Source: Thermogemmatispora aurantia (lineage in GTDB: Bacteria > Chloroflexota > Ktedonobacteria > Ktedonobacterales > Ktedonobacteraceae). Taken from it: a stretch of DNA of 64,000 bases. Within the stretch, counting starts at the first letter, position 1; every line of letters starts with the position of its first letter. Shown in pieces: positions 26,584 through 35,088 of this stretch. Below the pieces are notes generated by a model. That model saw only the letters and a program-made list of their open reading frames with translations. It was not told where the DNA came from and made no database searches. A program made the position numbers and the translations under genes. The stretch is from the NCBI RefSeq assembly GCF_008974285.1, contig NZ_BKZV01000007.1, forward strand, positions 62,001 through 126,000, in the 5' to 3' direction.

Positions 26584-26778
26584 AGAAGCCAGCCTCCTGA
26601 AATAGCCGTGGTGGCAGCTACCATAGCAAGCGAGCTGAGCAGTGATATGTCGCCAGGGTAGGTGGCTGCCCTGCCTTCTTTTCAAGAAGCACAATATCAC
26701 CCGCCGGTTTTTGCCTGATGCTTATGCTGGTTGAAATGCGGTGATGCCGGAGAGGCTGCAGCTGTCAGCCTGCCGCTC

Positions 26779-27297
26779 TCAGAAACGGAGTGGAAGGCGT
26801 GATAACGTGCTGAACTGGCGAGGATGAAGAAAATAGGCAGGATGCAGAGCGAGACTCGAGTGACGTTGATCGCGCTCAAGACGCCTGATTGCCAGACGCA
26901 GTGAGGACGGAGAAACGAGCACCGGGAAGACAGTACAGGCGGTGATCTCTTCCAGCAGCGTATAAAAAGCGGCGTTGCCTGGACGAGCCAGGGCCACGGT
27001 GGCCACGCCCTGGGCAACGCCGATCACCAGGCACTGGTAGCGCCTGGCCACCGGCATAGGAAGCCAACCTCGGTAGCGCAGAGGGACATACCTCAGCGAA
27101 GGGAGGCGTGGGAGAGGTCCCTGGCGAACGAGATAGGCCATCTCTTTCAGTGTCCCCATGCTGGCAACGCTCTCTTTTCCCCGTAATGGGGTGTCGCTAG
27201 CCAATTGCCCGGCTATGTTATGCTCTTGTCCCTGCTGCGTGACCTCCTCCTGCCCTGAGCGGCTATACTGGCTATGCCAGGCCGATAGACTATGCAT
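26779..27297 (-). CDS. Stand-alone MshEN (GspE N-terminal)-like domain protein
   Basis: A 172-aa soluble protein. Residues about 60-150 resemble the second half of the MshEN/T2SSE-N domain: YVPLRYRGWLPMPVARRYQC, LVIGVAQGVATVALARPGN, then ITACTVFPVLVSPSSLRLAI, following the usual pattern (arrive at proline, A-R-R-Y, a hydrophobic strand, A-x-x-x-P, a final strand and helix). MshEN domains bind cyclic di-GMP in several ATPases and glycosyltransferases. No ATPase domain is attached. The first 46 residues are poorly conserved in character; an internal ATG at 27159 is a possible start, while AGGA ten bases before 27297 supports the longer form. Its place at the end of the polysaccharide locus fits a regulatory role. 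Confidence 0.6.
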   Translation of the reverse strand: MHSLSAWHSQYSRSGQEEVTQQGQEHNIAGQLASDTPLRGKESVASMGTLKEMAYLVRQGPLPRLPSLRYVPLRYRGWLPMPVARRYQCLVIGVAQGVATVALARPGNAAFYTLLEEITACTVFPVLVSPSSLRLAIRRLERDQRHSSLALHPAYFLHPRQFSTLSRLPLRF

Positions 27298-27677
27298 GCC
27301 GGAGGCATCCTATTATGAAGCTTTTCTTTGATCTTTGAACTGGGAACGTAGTGGCCAGTTCCTGCTTTTTCGCTTGCGTTAAGAAGTGTAGTTTTCAGGC
27401 GTGCTGATGAGATGTTGATTGGGAAAAAGATACGGTGTTGTCTCTTCCAGTTGTGTAAAGACTCCGTTGTTTCAGAGATGACAGAGGCAAAGGCTATAGA
27501 GGGGTGGTGACCAGCCGTGCCGGGTGCGAAGATGTACTTGCTGGACCTGGAGGGAAGAGAGCAGGGCCGTAATAATGCTCTTGCAAATGCGAAGGGATGG
27601 GGATAGAGTAAAAAAATGATCGCTTTCTTCAAGGCAGCGAAGGGATCATTGCAAGCTAAAAACGGCAGTGTACAGCT
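27298..27677. promoter_or_regulatory. Divergent control region with a dyad before the SARP regulator
   Basis: These 380 bases separate the MshEN-like gene (minus) from the SARP-type gene (plus). An inverted repeat AATGATC/GATCATT (27615-27621 and 27644-27650) encloses TCGCT/AGCGA and lies 27 bases before the ATG at 27678. The ATG has no visible Shine-Dalgarno sequence in front of it. The dyad could be an operator or an RNA hairpin in the leader. No other coding frame is convincing. Confidence 0.45.
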
Positions 27678-30600
27678 ATGAACATGTCTTCCGGGCAACT
27701 GGTTTTCCGTCTTTTGGGTGTTCCCGAAGTACGCATTGCCGGTACACCGTTGGTTTTGCATCATCAGAAAGCGCAGGCGCTCCTCTACTATCTGGCGGCC
27801 TCTGAAGGCCCTCAGCCACGTGAGCATCTAGCGGCCTTGTTATGGAGCGATGTGCCTGAAGATAACGCCCGCCATTCGCTGCGCTCCAACTTGTATGTCA
27901 TTCGTCGTACCCTCCAATCGTATGGCCTGGCCGAGGCGTTAGTGGTCGATGGCCCCTATGTCTCTCTGGCCGAGCAGCTGCTAGTCTGTGACCTGCGACG
28001 TTTCCGACATCTCTTCCAGGAGAGCAGCAGGCAAGCTCTGGCGGAGGCGGTGCAGTTATACCGCGGGCGGCTATTGCAGGGCTTTACGCTCAATGGGGCG
28101 CCGCTCTTTGATGAGTGGCTGCAGGCAGAGGAGGCGGCTCTTAGCCGGAGCTATCTGACAGCGTTGAGCCGCCTGGCGACCTATGCTGAGCAAGAAGGGC
28201 ACTGGGAGGAGGCCATAGAATACCTGCAGCGCCTGGTCCACGAAGATCCGTTCTCCGAGGCTGATCAGCGCCGGCTGATTGAGCTATCTCTGCGCTCTGG
28301 CTCTCTCGGCAGGGCCTGGCTGCAGTATACTCAATACGAGAGATTTCTGCGGCAGGAACTGGGCCTCCCTCCTCCTGTTGACCTACAGGAGCGTGTGAGA
28401 GAGGCTTTGACAAGACGCCGGAGTACTGGGGCCTGTGACGGTGGCCAGGCTGGTAGGGGCGGGCCAGGGTGCTCTGGATCTGGTGGGTCGAGCTGGATGC
28501 TGCCTTTTGTCGGGCGTGAGGAAACGCTGAGCCATCTGCTGAAGCTGGCTGCGCAGGTGGCGAGAGCGGGTCAGGGGGCAACGGTCCTGATTCAGGGTGA
28601 GGATGGTAGCGGCAAGACGCGGCTATTAGATGAGCTGATGGCGGGGCTAGAGACGCTCTCGGTGCGTTGGATCGTGCTGCGAGGGGCCTGTTCGCCGTTT
28701 GATGAATTGCTGGCCTACGGCCCTTTTTGGGAGGCCCTGCAGGGACTGGGCTTAGATCCTCTCGCCGATGCGCTAACGCCAGCCTCACCCGCTCTCGGAA
28801 GCGCTCTGCCGGAGGAACAGGGGCGCTTTATGTGGTCGCTCTGGCAGACGCTGCGGACCCTGGCGCACACAGCTCCCTTGCTCCTGGCGATCGACGATCT
28901 CCATTGGGCCAATAGCTCGACACTCCAGCTTTTTGGTTTTCTGGCTCTGCGTGTTCACCAGCTGCCTATCCTGCTCATAGGGACCAGTGCCTCGGTTGAG
29001 CTGGTCCCAGCTTTGCAGCGTTTGCTGACGCTTGGGCGGCGACATGGGCATGTGCAGGTGCTCTCACTGGGACCGTTGACGCCGGAGGCGGTGACAACTC
29101 TGGTAGAGACACTTCGCATCGTGACCTTGCCGGTGGCCTCCACCTTCCCGGCCTGGTTATACGAGCGCTCAGGAGGAAGCCCCTTTATCTTGCTGGAGCT
29201 GCTGAGGCAGCTGCAAGCTGATGGGGTCCTGAGCGAGAGCACTGAAGGACTACGACTGGATGTGCGGCGCTGGTTGCAGTGGCGAGCCATGCATGCTCTT
29301 CCCGAGACCACCCATGATTTAGTACTCTGGCGCTTGATCGATCTCGATGGTGAGGCTCGCACGCTGCTGGAGGTCCTGGCGATCGCTAACCAGCCCTTGC
29401 CCCTAGCCCTTTTGCAGGAGATGCCCGAGATGCGTGAGGCCCCCCTCCTGACTATCGTAGATCAGCTGCTCTGGCGTGGTTTGCTCGTAGAAGCTGCTCC
29501 GCGCTGCTATGGCCTCTCACATGCGCTCTTGCGCGAGGCTGTCATGCATCGGCTTAGTCAGGTGCGGACGCAGCAGATTCACCGTGAGCTGGCGGCCATT
29601 CTGGAACGATGTCCAGCGCTGCAGCAGGATTTTCCGCGACGGCAGATTGCTCTCCATGCGGTGATGGGGGGCGACAGTGAACGGGCCCGGCGCTATGGAC
29701 TGCAGATTCTGGATGAACTGGCGCGCGAAAACGTCAGCACGGAGGTGGCTCTCTTCTTGCAGCAGCTCTACGATCTGGTGGCCCCGGCAGCCGCCCTGGA
29801 GGAGGAGCTGCGCCTGACGATGGCGCTGGGACAGGTCTACCGTGCCCTGGGACAGCTCCAGCAGGCAGCTGCCTGGTACCGGCGCTACTTGATGCTGGCG
29901 CGCCAGCTCAATGATCGCGTAGCCTGGAAGAGCGCCTATTTCGAGCTGGGAGAGCTGGCGCTGATTATGAACGACTATCGTGAGGCCATTGCTTGTGTTG
30001 AAGCTGGACTGGCGGTGCCAGATCCTCTCCAGGAGAGCGAACGGTTGGCACTGCTTGCGGCTGGTCAGCGCTTGCTTGGCGCGGCACTGGCAATGGAGGG
30101 CAGCGATCTCGTAGCTGCCGAGGAGCATCTCCAGGAGGCGGCGCGTGCGCTCCGCCAGTGTGGCAATCTGGGCGATCTCTGCGCAACTCTCTTTGAGTTG
30201 GGCAATATTGCGGCCCAGTATGGCCAGCTGCGTCAGGCTCTGCGTTTCTATGGAGAGGCGGCTGAGGCTGCTCGGGCAACCCATAACTATTATTTTCTGG
30301 CCCTCTCCTACAACAATGCGGCCTATCATCATCTCCTCCTGGGAGAACTGGAGGCGGCTAAGGCGTCTTTAGCTGAAGGGCGAAGAATCGCTGAGACTTA
30401 CGAGCTGCTGGGCGCCCTGCTCCATCTCTCAAGCACGCAGGGGGAGCTGCATCTCTATGCGGGAGAGTGGCGGGCCGCGACCGAAGCCTTTAGTCAGGGG
30501 CTGGCTCTGGCTGAAGAGCTGGGCAACCTTGAACGGCAAGCAGGGTATCGAGGGGGCCTGGCTCTCTGTGCGCGCTGTCAAGGGCGCCTGGAGGAGGCGA

Positions 30601-31058
30601 CTGCCCTGCTAGAGGAGGCTCTGGCTCTGATCGATGAGTATGGCTATCACCATCTGCGCACGCGTCTCCAGCTATGGCTGGCTGAGGTCTGGTTGCTGCG
30701 TGCTCAACCTGTCGCGGCTGCTCCCTATCTGGAGGCAGCCCTGACCACGGCTCAGCGTCAGCAGCGCCGGCTACTAGCAATGCGAGCGACGGCTTTGTGG
30801 GCCTGGTATCGTGCGGCATGCGGAGCCTGGGAGGAAGCCGAGCGACGTTTCCACGAAGCTGCCAGACAGGCCGAAGAACTGGAGCTGCCGCTAGAGCAAG
30901 CACGTATCCAGGTGCTCCAGTCCCAGGCGGCGCTGCAAGCGGGATCGTCGGTGCAGCACGAGAAGGCGCGTGTCCTCCTGCAGGAGGCCCAGGGCACGCT
31001 GGAAAAGTATCAGGCGCGCGGCGAACTGGCTCAGCTGCCGCTGGCTGCGACATTTTAA
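27678..31058 (+). CDS. SARP/BTAD transcriptional regulator with AAA ATPase and TPR array
   Basis: A 1126-aa regulator. An OmpR-like winged helix (about 8-95; VFRLLGVPEVRIAGTPLVL, HSLRSNLYVIRRTL) and a BTAD domain (about 100-245; LYRGRLLQGFTLNGAPLFDE, WEEAIEYLQRLVHEDPFSEA) form a SARP-type N-terminus. An ATPase domain follows with Walker A EDGSGKTRLL near residue 307 and Walker B LLLAIDDLHWAN near 401, as in AfsR and MalT-like proteins. Residues about 690-1115 are a TPR-like helical array. AfsR-type regulators bind DNA under control of nucleotide and effector binding. The target is unknown; the nearest downstream genes are the VOC/GNAT cassette and upstream is the polysaccharide locus. The start lacks a clear ribosome site; a second ATG lies at 27684. 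Confidence 0.93.
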   Translation: MNMSSGQLVFRLLGVPEVRIAGTPLVLHHQKAQALLYYLAASEGPQPREHLAALLWSDVPEDNARHSLRSNLYVIRRTLQSYGLAEALVVDGPYVSLAEQLLVCDLRRFRHLFQESSRQALAEAVQLYRGRLLQGFTLNGAPLFDEWLQAEEAALSRSYLTALSRLATYAEQEGHWEEAIEYLQRLVHEDPFSEADQRRLIELSLRSGSLGRAWLQYTQYERFLRQELGLPPPVDLQERVREALTRRRSTGACDGGQAGRGGPGCSGSGGSSWMLPFVGREETLSHLLKLAAQVARAGQGATVLIQGEDGSGKTRLLDELMAGLETLSVRWIVLRGACSPFDELLAYGPFWEALQGLGLDPLADALTPASPALGSALPEEQGRFMWSLWQTLRTLAHTAPLLLAIDDLHWANSSTLQLFGFLALRVHQLPILLIGTSASVELVPALQRLLTLGRRHGHVQVLSLGPLTPEAVTTLVETLRIVTLPVASTFPAWLYERSGGSPFILLELLRQLQADGVLSESTEGLRLDVRRWLQWRAMHALPETTHDLVLWRLIDLDGEARTLLEVLAIANQPLPLALLQEMPEMREAPLLTIVDQLLWRGLLVEAAPRCYGLSHALLREAVMHRLSQVRTQQIHRELAAILERCPALQQDFPRRQIALHAVMGGDSERARRYGLQILDELARENVSTEVALFLQQLYDLVAPAAALEEELRLTMALGQVYRALGQLQQAAAWYRRYLMLARQLNDRVAWKSAYFELGELALIMNDYREAIACVEAGLAVPDPLQESERLALLAAGQRLLGAALAMEGSDLVAAEEHLQEAARALRQCGNLGDLCATLFELGNIAAQYGQLRQALRFYGEAAEAARATHNYYFLALSYNNAAYHHLLLGELEAAKASLAEGRRIAETYELLGALLHLSSTQGELHLYAGEWRAATEAFSQGLALAEELGNLERQAGYRGGLALCARCQGRLEEATALLEEALALIDEYGYHHLRTRLQLWLAEVWLLRAQPVAAAPYLEAALTTAQRQQRRLLAMRATALWAWYRAACGAWEEAERRFHEAARQAEELELPLEQARIQVLQSQAALQAGSSVQHEKARVLLQEAQGTLEKYQARGELAQLPLAATF

Positions 31059-31694
31059 GCCTGGCCAGGCATTGACGCTGCGTTGACAGTCGGTGCCTAT
31101 GCTAAGTAATGGCAGCTTGCCAAACGCGCGTGGAGGGCTACTGGCAGATCTTCGTGTTGGCCCGAGCGAGATCATCGGGGCTCTCCGCGCGCGGTCCCGC
31201 AGCTCTTCTGGTGGCTATCGCTCGCCGCGGCGTAGCTATCATTCCAAAACCGAGGAAGGCGAGAATACCGGAGAATGCGGCATGGCTCTCTCCCCCAGGT
31301 AAGGCCACAATGCCAGTGGCACCGTAGTCGAGGCGTTGCCTGGCTTTTCCAAGCAGCAGGAGTCAAGGAAGCCTCTAGCTCCTATCGCGAAGATATCTTC
31401 CACTAGTCGCACCGAGGCCCCCTCATAGCTGTTATCCTGGTTTGGCTGGACGCGGCAGCGAATCCACCGATTTCAGCTCTGCCTGGCCAGGTGCGTGCTG
31501 GACCAGAGGCGGCCTGAGCAGTCCTGCGTTTCAGCCTGATCTGGGCCTGTCTAAGGCTGGCTGGCGTGAGCTTCCTCGGCGAGAGGGAGCGCTCCCCAGG
31601 CCCGCAGATAGTTGATCTCGCAAGTCATCTTTCCTTGAGAATATAATATAGCAAGCTGGTAAACACGAGATTGCACTGTCAGGGAAAGTGAGAC
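31059..31694. other. 636-base intergenic region with promoter and coding remnant
   Basis: A GCCTGGCCAGGC palindrome follows the SARP stop and GGGAGCGCTCCC lies at 31585-31596. On the minus strand, frame 31138-31362 encodes LPGGESHAAFSGILAFLGFG then basic residues (PRRAIATRR), a C-terminal-anchor-like pattern, but without a good start; it may be a gene remnant. The last 80 bases are AT-rich and hold a promoter for the VOC gene. Nothing else is recognised. Confidence 0.4.
31642..31647 (+). promoter_or_regulatory. TATAAT -10 element before the VOC gene
   Basis: A perfect TATAAT lies in an AT-rich patch in front of the VOC gene and would give a leader of about 40 bases to the ATG at 31695. No good -35 is found at 16-18 bases; TTGATC at 31612 is too far away. 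An activator may be needed. Confidence 0.45.
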
Positions 31695-32276
31695 ATGGCA
31701 AAACTTCAGGTACAGGGAGTTCACCATATTACCTTTGTTGGCTCCAATCGCGAGGCTATCATCGAATTCTATCGGGACTTCCTCGGCATGCCCCTCATCA
31801 TGGAGCAGCCCAATCTTGATGTGCCGGAGGAGATCCATCTCTACTTTGATGCTGGTGATGGGCGTCTGATCACCTTCTTTGTGCGACCGGACCGGGCCAA
31901 TGACCCGACGCCCAACCCCGAGGGCATTGGAAACCTGCACCATTTGGCCTTCACAGTCTCGCGTGCCACCTACAATCAGGTTGCCCGACGACTCAACGAG
32001 CGCGGCATCTGGAACACGGGCAACATCGACCGCGGCTTTATGGACTCGATCTACTTCCGTGATCCAAACGGGCAACTGTTGGAGATGGCCTGTTACAAAT
32101 TTGAACCGCCGCAGGGCTATACCATCGCCGATGTGCTGGCAACAGCTCACAAGCTGCGTGTAGCGGCGGGGGCGTACAATATTCAAGAGGAGCATCTAGC
32201 TGAAGCAATTGCCGAACTCAGTCAGCGACGCGCGCCTGCGACGGTAGAAGAGGGAGTGGAGGCGCGCACCCGATGA
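31695..32276 (+). CDS. VOC (glyoxalase/extradiol dioxygenase) superfamily protein
   Basis: A 193-aa vicinal-oxygen-chelate protein with two paired beta-alpha-beta-beta-beta units. The likely metal ligands are the histidine in QGVHHITFVG (near residue 8), the histidine in IGNLHHLAFTV (near 77) and the glutamate in NGQLLEMACYKF (near 128), the H-H-E set of glyoxalases and extradiol dioxygenases; YFRDPNGQLLEMA is the usual closing strand. About 55 residues follow the fold as an extra helical tail. Its stop overlaps the GNAT start (ATGA), so the two form an operon. The substrate is unknown. Confidence 0.88.
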   Translation: MAKLQVQGVHHITFVGSNREAIIEFYRDFLGMPLIMEQPNLDVPEEIHLYFDAGDGRLITFFVRPDRANDPTPNPEGIGNLHHLAFTVSRATYNQVARRLNERGIWNTGNIDRGFMDSIYFRDPNGQLLEMACYKFEPPQGYTIADVLATAHKLRVAAGAYNIQEEHLAEAIAELSQRRAPATVEEGVEARTR

Positions 32277-32929
32277 GTCATGTGGCTGCTTCCGTGGTGC
32301 AACACACAGGAACGTTCTGGTTTCTCGATCTTGACCGTCGTCCGATCATGACCAGCTCGCCAGCGCGGCTACCAGCTACCTTTCTGCAGGCTGGCCCGGA
32401 GCGTGCTGAAGAGCTGGCGACAGCGATGGAGGTGGCCGATCCCGCTGTAGTAGTGGAGCGCTTTGCACGCGGGTGCCAGTGTTATGTGGCCTATCTGGAC
32501 GGAGGAAAAATCCTGGCCTCCTATGGCTGGGTCTCCTTCAATCAGGAAGAGATAGGTGAGCTGGGACTCACGATTCGCCTCCGGGCAAGGAGGGCTTATA
32601 TCTGGGATTGCGCCACCTTGCCGCCATACCGTGGCCGGCGGCTCTATCCTGCCCTGCTCGTCTATATGGCCAGAGTATTACGAGAGCAGGGCCTGCGCCG
32701 TCTCTGGATAGGGGCTGACGCCAGCAATTATGCCTCACGGCGTGGCATCGAAGTGGCTGGCTTCCAGGCGGTGGCCGATGTGACGCGCATCGCCGGCGTC
32801 GAAATAAAGACGCGCTATCTGCTGCGCCCCCGGCCTGAAGTGCCTGAGGAAGTGCTACAGGATCTGTGCCAGTCCCTCTCACACGAGGTTGAGCTGGTCG
32901 CGCCGCCGGGTGAGAGCCGGTCGGCGTGA
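32273..32929 (+). CDS. GNAT-family N-acetyltransferase
   Basis: A 218-aa acetyltransferase. The acetyl-CoA-binding loop is PPYRGRRLYPALLVYMARVL (Q/R-x-x-G-x-G/R form) preceded by the AYIWDCATL strand, and LRRLWIGADASNYASRRGIE with VAGFQAVADVTR is the following GNAT motif B. The first 90 residues are a lid region. It overlaps the VOC gene by four bases and is followed by the cyclase-family gene after 100 bases. The acceptor is unknown; GNAT proteins of this size often modify small amines or amino acids, which fits the arginase-family gene in the same cluster. Confidence 0.86.
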   Translation: MSHVAASVVQHTGTFWFLDLDRRPIMTSSPARLPATFLQAGPERAEELATAMEVADPAVVVERFARGCQCYVAYLDGGKILASYGWVSFNQEEIGELGLTIRLRARRAYIWDCATLPPYRGRRLYPALLVYMARVLREQGLRRLWIGADASNYASRRGIEVAGFQAVADVTRIAGVEIKTRYLLRPRPEVPEEVLQDLCQSLSHEVELVAPPGESRSA

Positions 32930-33029
32930 TCGGACGGTGGGCAAGACTGAGAAGGGAGAGCGAGAGCAATCAACCGGTGAGGGATGTTAAAAAGCAACTG
33001 GCATGCGAAAGGAGGGAAAGGTCACTCTG

Positions 33030-33671
33030 ATGCAATTCATCGACCTTTCTCATGCAATCGAGCAGGGAATGACGGTCTTCCCTGGTGATCCGGAGCCGCG
33101 CGTTGAGGCGGTGGAGACCGAGCCACCTTGGCAGGTGTCGCGTCTGGTGTTGGGGACGCATACCGGTACCCATATTGACGCCGCTTCCCATCTGATACCG
33201 GAGGGGAAGACCATTACGCAGTATCCCCCGGAGCGCTTCCTGCTCACTGGCATTGTGGTGTCCCTGGAAGGGTGTGGAGAGGATACGCCAATCCCTGCGG
33301 AGGCGCTGCGGCCTCAGCTGAAGGTGCTGCCAGCTGGTGGGGCGGTGCTGCTGCGCACCGGCTGGGACCTCTATTGGAAGAGTGAGCGCTACTTGCGCCA
33401 TCCCTATCTCTCCCCAGAAGCTGCGCAGCTGCTGGTCGAAGCCGGCGCTTCGCTGGTAGGGATCGATGCCCTCAGTGTCGATTCCAGCGTGCAGGGTACC
33501 CGGCATGCTCATACTACCCTGCTGGGCAATGATGTACTCATTGTCGAGAATCTGGCGCGCCTGGATCGGCTGGTCGGCGGTGTCGTCTATCAGTGTTCCT
33601 TCCTACCCTTGCCGCTACGGGGCCTTGATGGCTCTCCAGTACGCGCTCTGGCCTGGCGCGCTGCCTCGTGA
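33030..33671 (+). CDS. Cyclase family protein (kynurenine formamidase-like hydrolase)
   Basis: A 213-aa metal-dependent hydrolase of the KynB/cyclase family, which open or close amide or ester bonds such as N-formylkynurenine. Signature: FIDLSHAIEQGMTVFPGDPE at the start, the metal-binding GTHTGTHIDAASHLIPEG (H-x-G-T-H-x-D) and GIDALSVDSS with TRHAHTTLLGNDVLIVENLA later, the same order as in known members. The ATG at 33030 is preferred over 33003 because AAAGG and AAAGGAGGG precede it. It lies between the GNAT gene and the arginase-family gene. The true substrate is not certain; the family is broad. Confidence 0.9.
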   Translation: MQFIDLSHAIEQGMTVFPGDPEPRVEAVETEPPWQVSRLVLGTHTGTHIDAASHLIPEGKTITQYPPERFLLTGIVVSLEGCGEDTPIPAEALRPQLKVLPAGGAVLLRTGWDLYWKSERYLRHPYLSPEAAQLLVEAGASLVGIDALSVDSSVQGTRHAHTTLLGNDVLIVENLARLDRLVGGVVYQCSFLPLPLRGLDGSPVRALAWRAAS

Positions 33672-33900
33672 GCACTGGTGGCCCGCCGTTTAGCCTGCTG
33701 ACGAGCGGCACGGCGGGCCAGGCCGACTCGAGCGCGTTGCGCGGCCCACTAGCTTGTCAGGCAGATGCTGGTCTGAGCCTGTCCAGGAGCAACGGCTTCT
33801 CTTGGTCTCCTGGGTCGGGGATCTTCTCCCGAGATTCTCACTTGAAAAGGAAGAGGACCTTATTTCGTGTTGCGCGGCAACCGGAAAGGATAATCGTAGC

Positions 33901-35088
33901 ATGGTGGACAGAGCGAGCAGCGATCGTGACGAACAGCAAGAGGGGCATCAGAAGCTGCGGAGCGAGGACCTGCGGGGCACATGGGCCATGCGCTGGCAGG
34001 CTCAGCAGCAGGAAGGGGCGGAGGTCAGCGCGCGGCGAGAGCAAGCCCGGCGCTATGGGCTGGAGGCGGCAGCCAGCATTGAGGATCGCAACCTCACCCT
34101 CTTTCGACGCGAACCCTGGACGTTAGGCGGAGGGACAGGAGAGGCTACCTTTCTGCAGGTGCCCTTTCTTCGTGATATGCAGCAGCTTGGGGGGCAGGAT
34201 GTGGTCATCGTCGGGGTGCCCCTGGACAGCGGTACCACCTACCGCCCAGGGGCGCGCTTCGGGCCGGCGGCTATTCGGCGGGCCTCCGCTCTGAGCTATG
34301 GCTACAATCCCGAGCGTGGCCTTGATCTGCACGAAGCCCTGGTTATGGTTGACGCTGGCGATATCCAGGTTATCCCCTCGCACATCGAGAAGAGCTTCGA
34401 TCAGATCACGCGCGCTCTCAGCTACATCGTCGAGCGAGGAGCCTTCCCTGTGGTCCTTGGCGGCGACCACTCCATTGGCTACGCCACTCTGCGTGGAGTC
34501 GCGCCACATGTTGAGGGCAAGCTGGGCGTGATCCACTTTGACCGGCACAGCGACCTGAGCGAGCGGACCTACGACGAGCGCATGCATGCCTCGCCTTTCT
34601 TTCATGCCACCACCCTGCCGAATGTGCCCCCCACCAACCTGGTGCAGATCGGTATCGGTGGCTGGACTGGCTCCAAGAAAGGCATGCGCCTGGCCCATGA
34701 GCGGCAGGCAACCGTGATCACGCTCGACGACATCGATCGCTATGGTATCGAGCGTATCATGGAGTACGCGCTAGAGGTTGCCTGGAAAGGAGCGAGTGCG
34801 GTCTGGCTCTCCTTTGATATTGATGTGGTGGACCCGGCCTTTGCTCCGGGAACAGGAACGCCCGAGCCAGGGGGATTACTACCACGTGAGGTCTTTAGAA
34901 TGGTCCGTCTGGCGGCGCGTGAGGGCCTGCGAGGTATGGAGCTGGTGGAGGTGGCCCCTCCCTATGATGTGGCCGATCTGACAGCTCTGCTTGCTGGACG
35001 GATCATCATGGAGGTGCTGGGGGCTTTGGTCGCCCAGGGTAAACTGGGACGCTGGCCAAAACCAGACGGCCTGCCGCAGGACCGCTAG
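33901..35088 (+). CDS. Arginase/agmatinase/guanidino-acid hydrolase family protein
   Basis: A 395-aa ureohydrolase that would split a guanidino compound into an amine and urea, using two metal ions. Motifs: VVIVGVPLDSGTTYRPGARF, GPAAIRRASALSYGYNP, VVLGGDHSIGYATL, GVIHFDRHSDLSERTYDER, and WLSFDIDVVDPAFAPGTGTP. The metal block D-A-H-x-D has arginine for the alanine. An N-terminal extension of about 65 residues precedes the usual start (FLQVPFLRDM). The ATG at 33901 has AAAGGA ten bases before it; the frame is open upstream to 33754 but without a ribosome site. It ends the VOC-GNAT-cyclase cassette. It may act on agmatine, guanidinobutyrate or a related compound; free guanidine is also possible. 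Confidence 0.88.
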   Translation: MVDRASSDRDEQQEGHQKLRSEDLRGTWAMRWQAQQQEGAEVSARREQARRYGLEAAASIEDRNLTLFRREPWTLGGGTGEATFLQVPFLRDMQQLGGQDVVIVGVPLDSGTTYRPGARFGPAAIRRASALSYGYNPERGLDLHEALVMVDAGDIQVIPSHIEKSFDQITRALSYIVERGAFPVVLGGDHSIGYATLRGVAPHVEGKLGVIHFDRHSDLSERTYDERMHASPFFHATTLPNVPPTNLVQIGIGGWTGSKKGMRLAHERQATVITLDDIDRYGIERIMEYALEVAWKGASAVWLSFDIDVVDPAFAPGTGTPEPGGLLPREVFRMVRLAAREGLRGMELVEVAPPYDVADLTALLAGRIIMEVLGALVAQGKLGRWPKPDGLPQDR

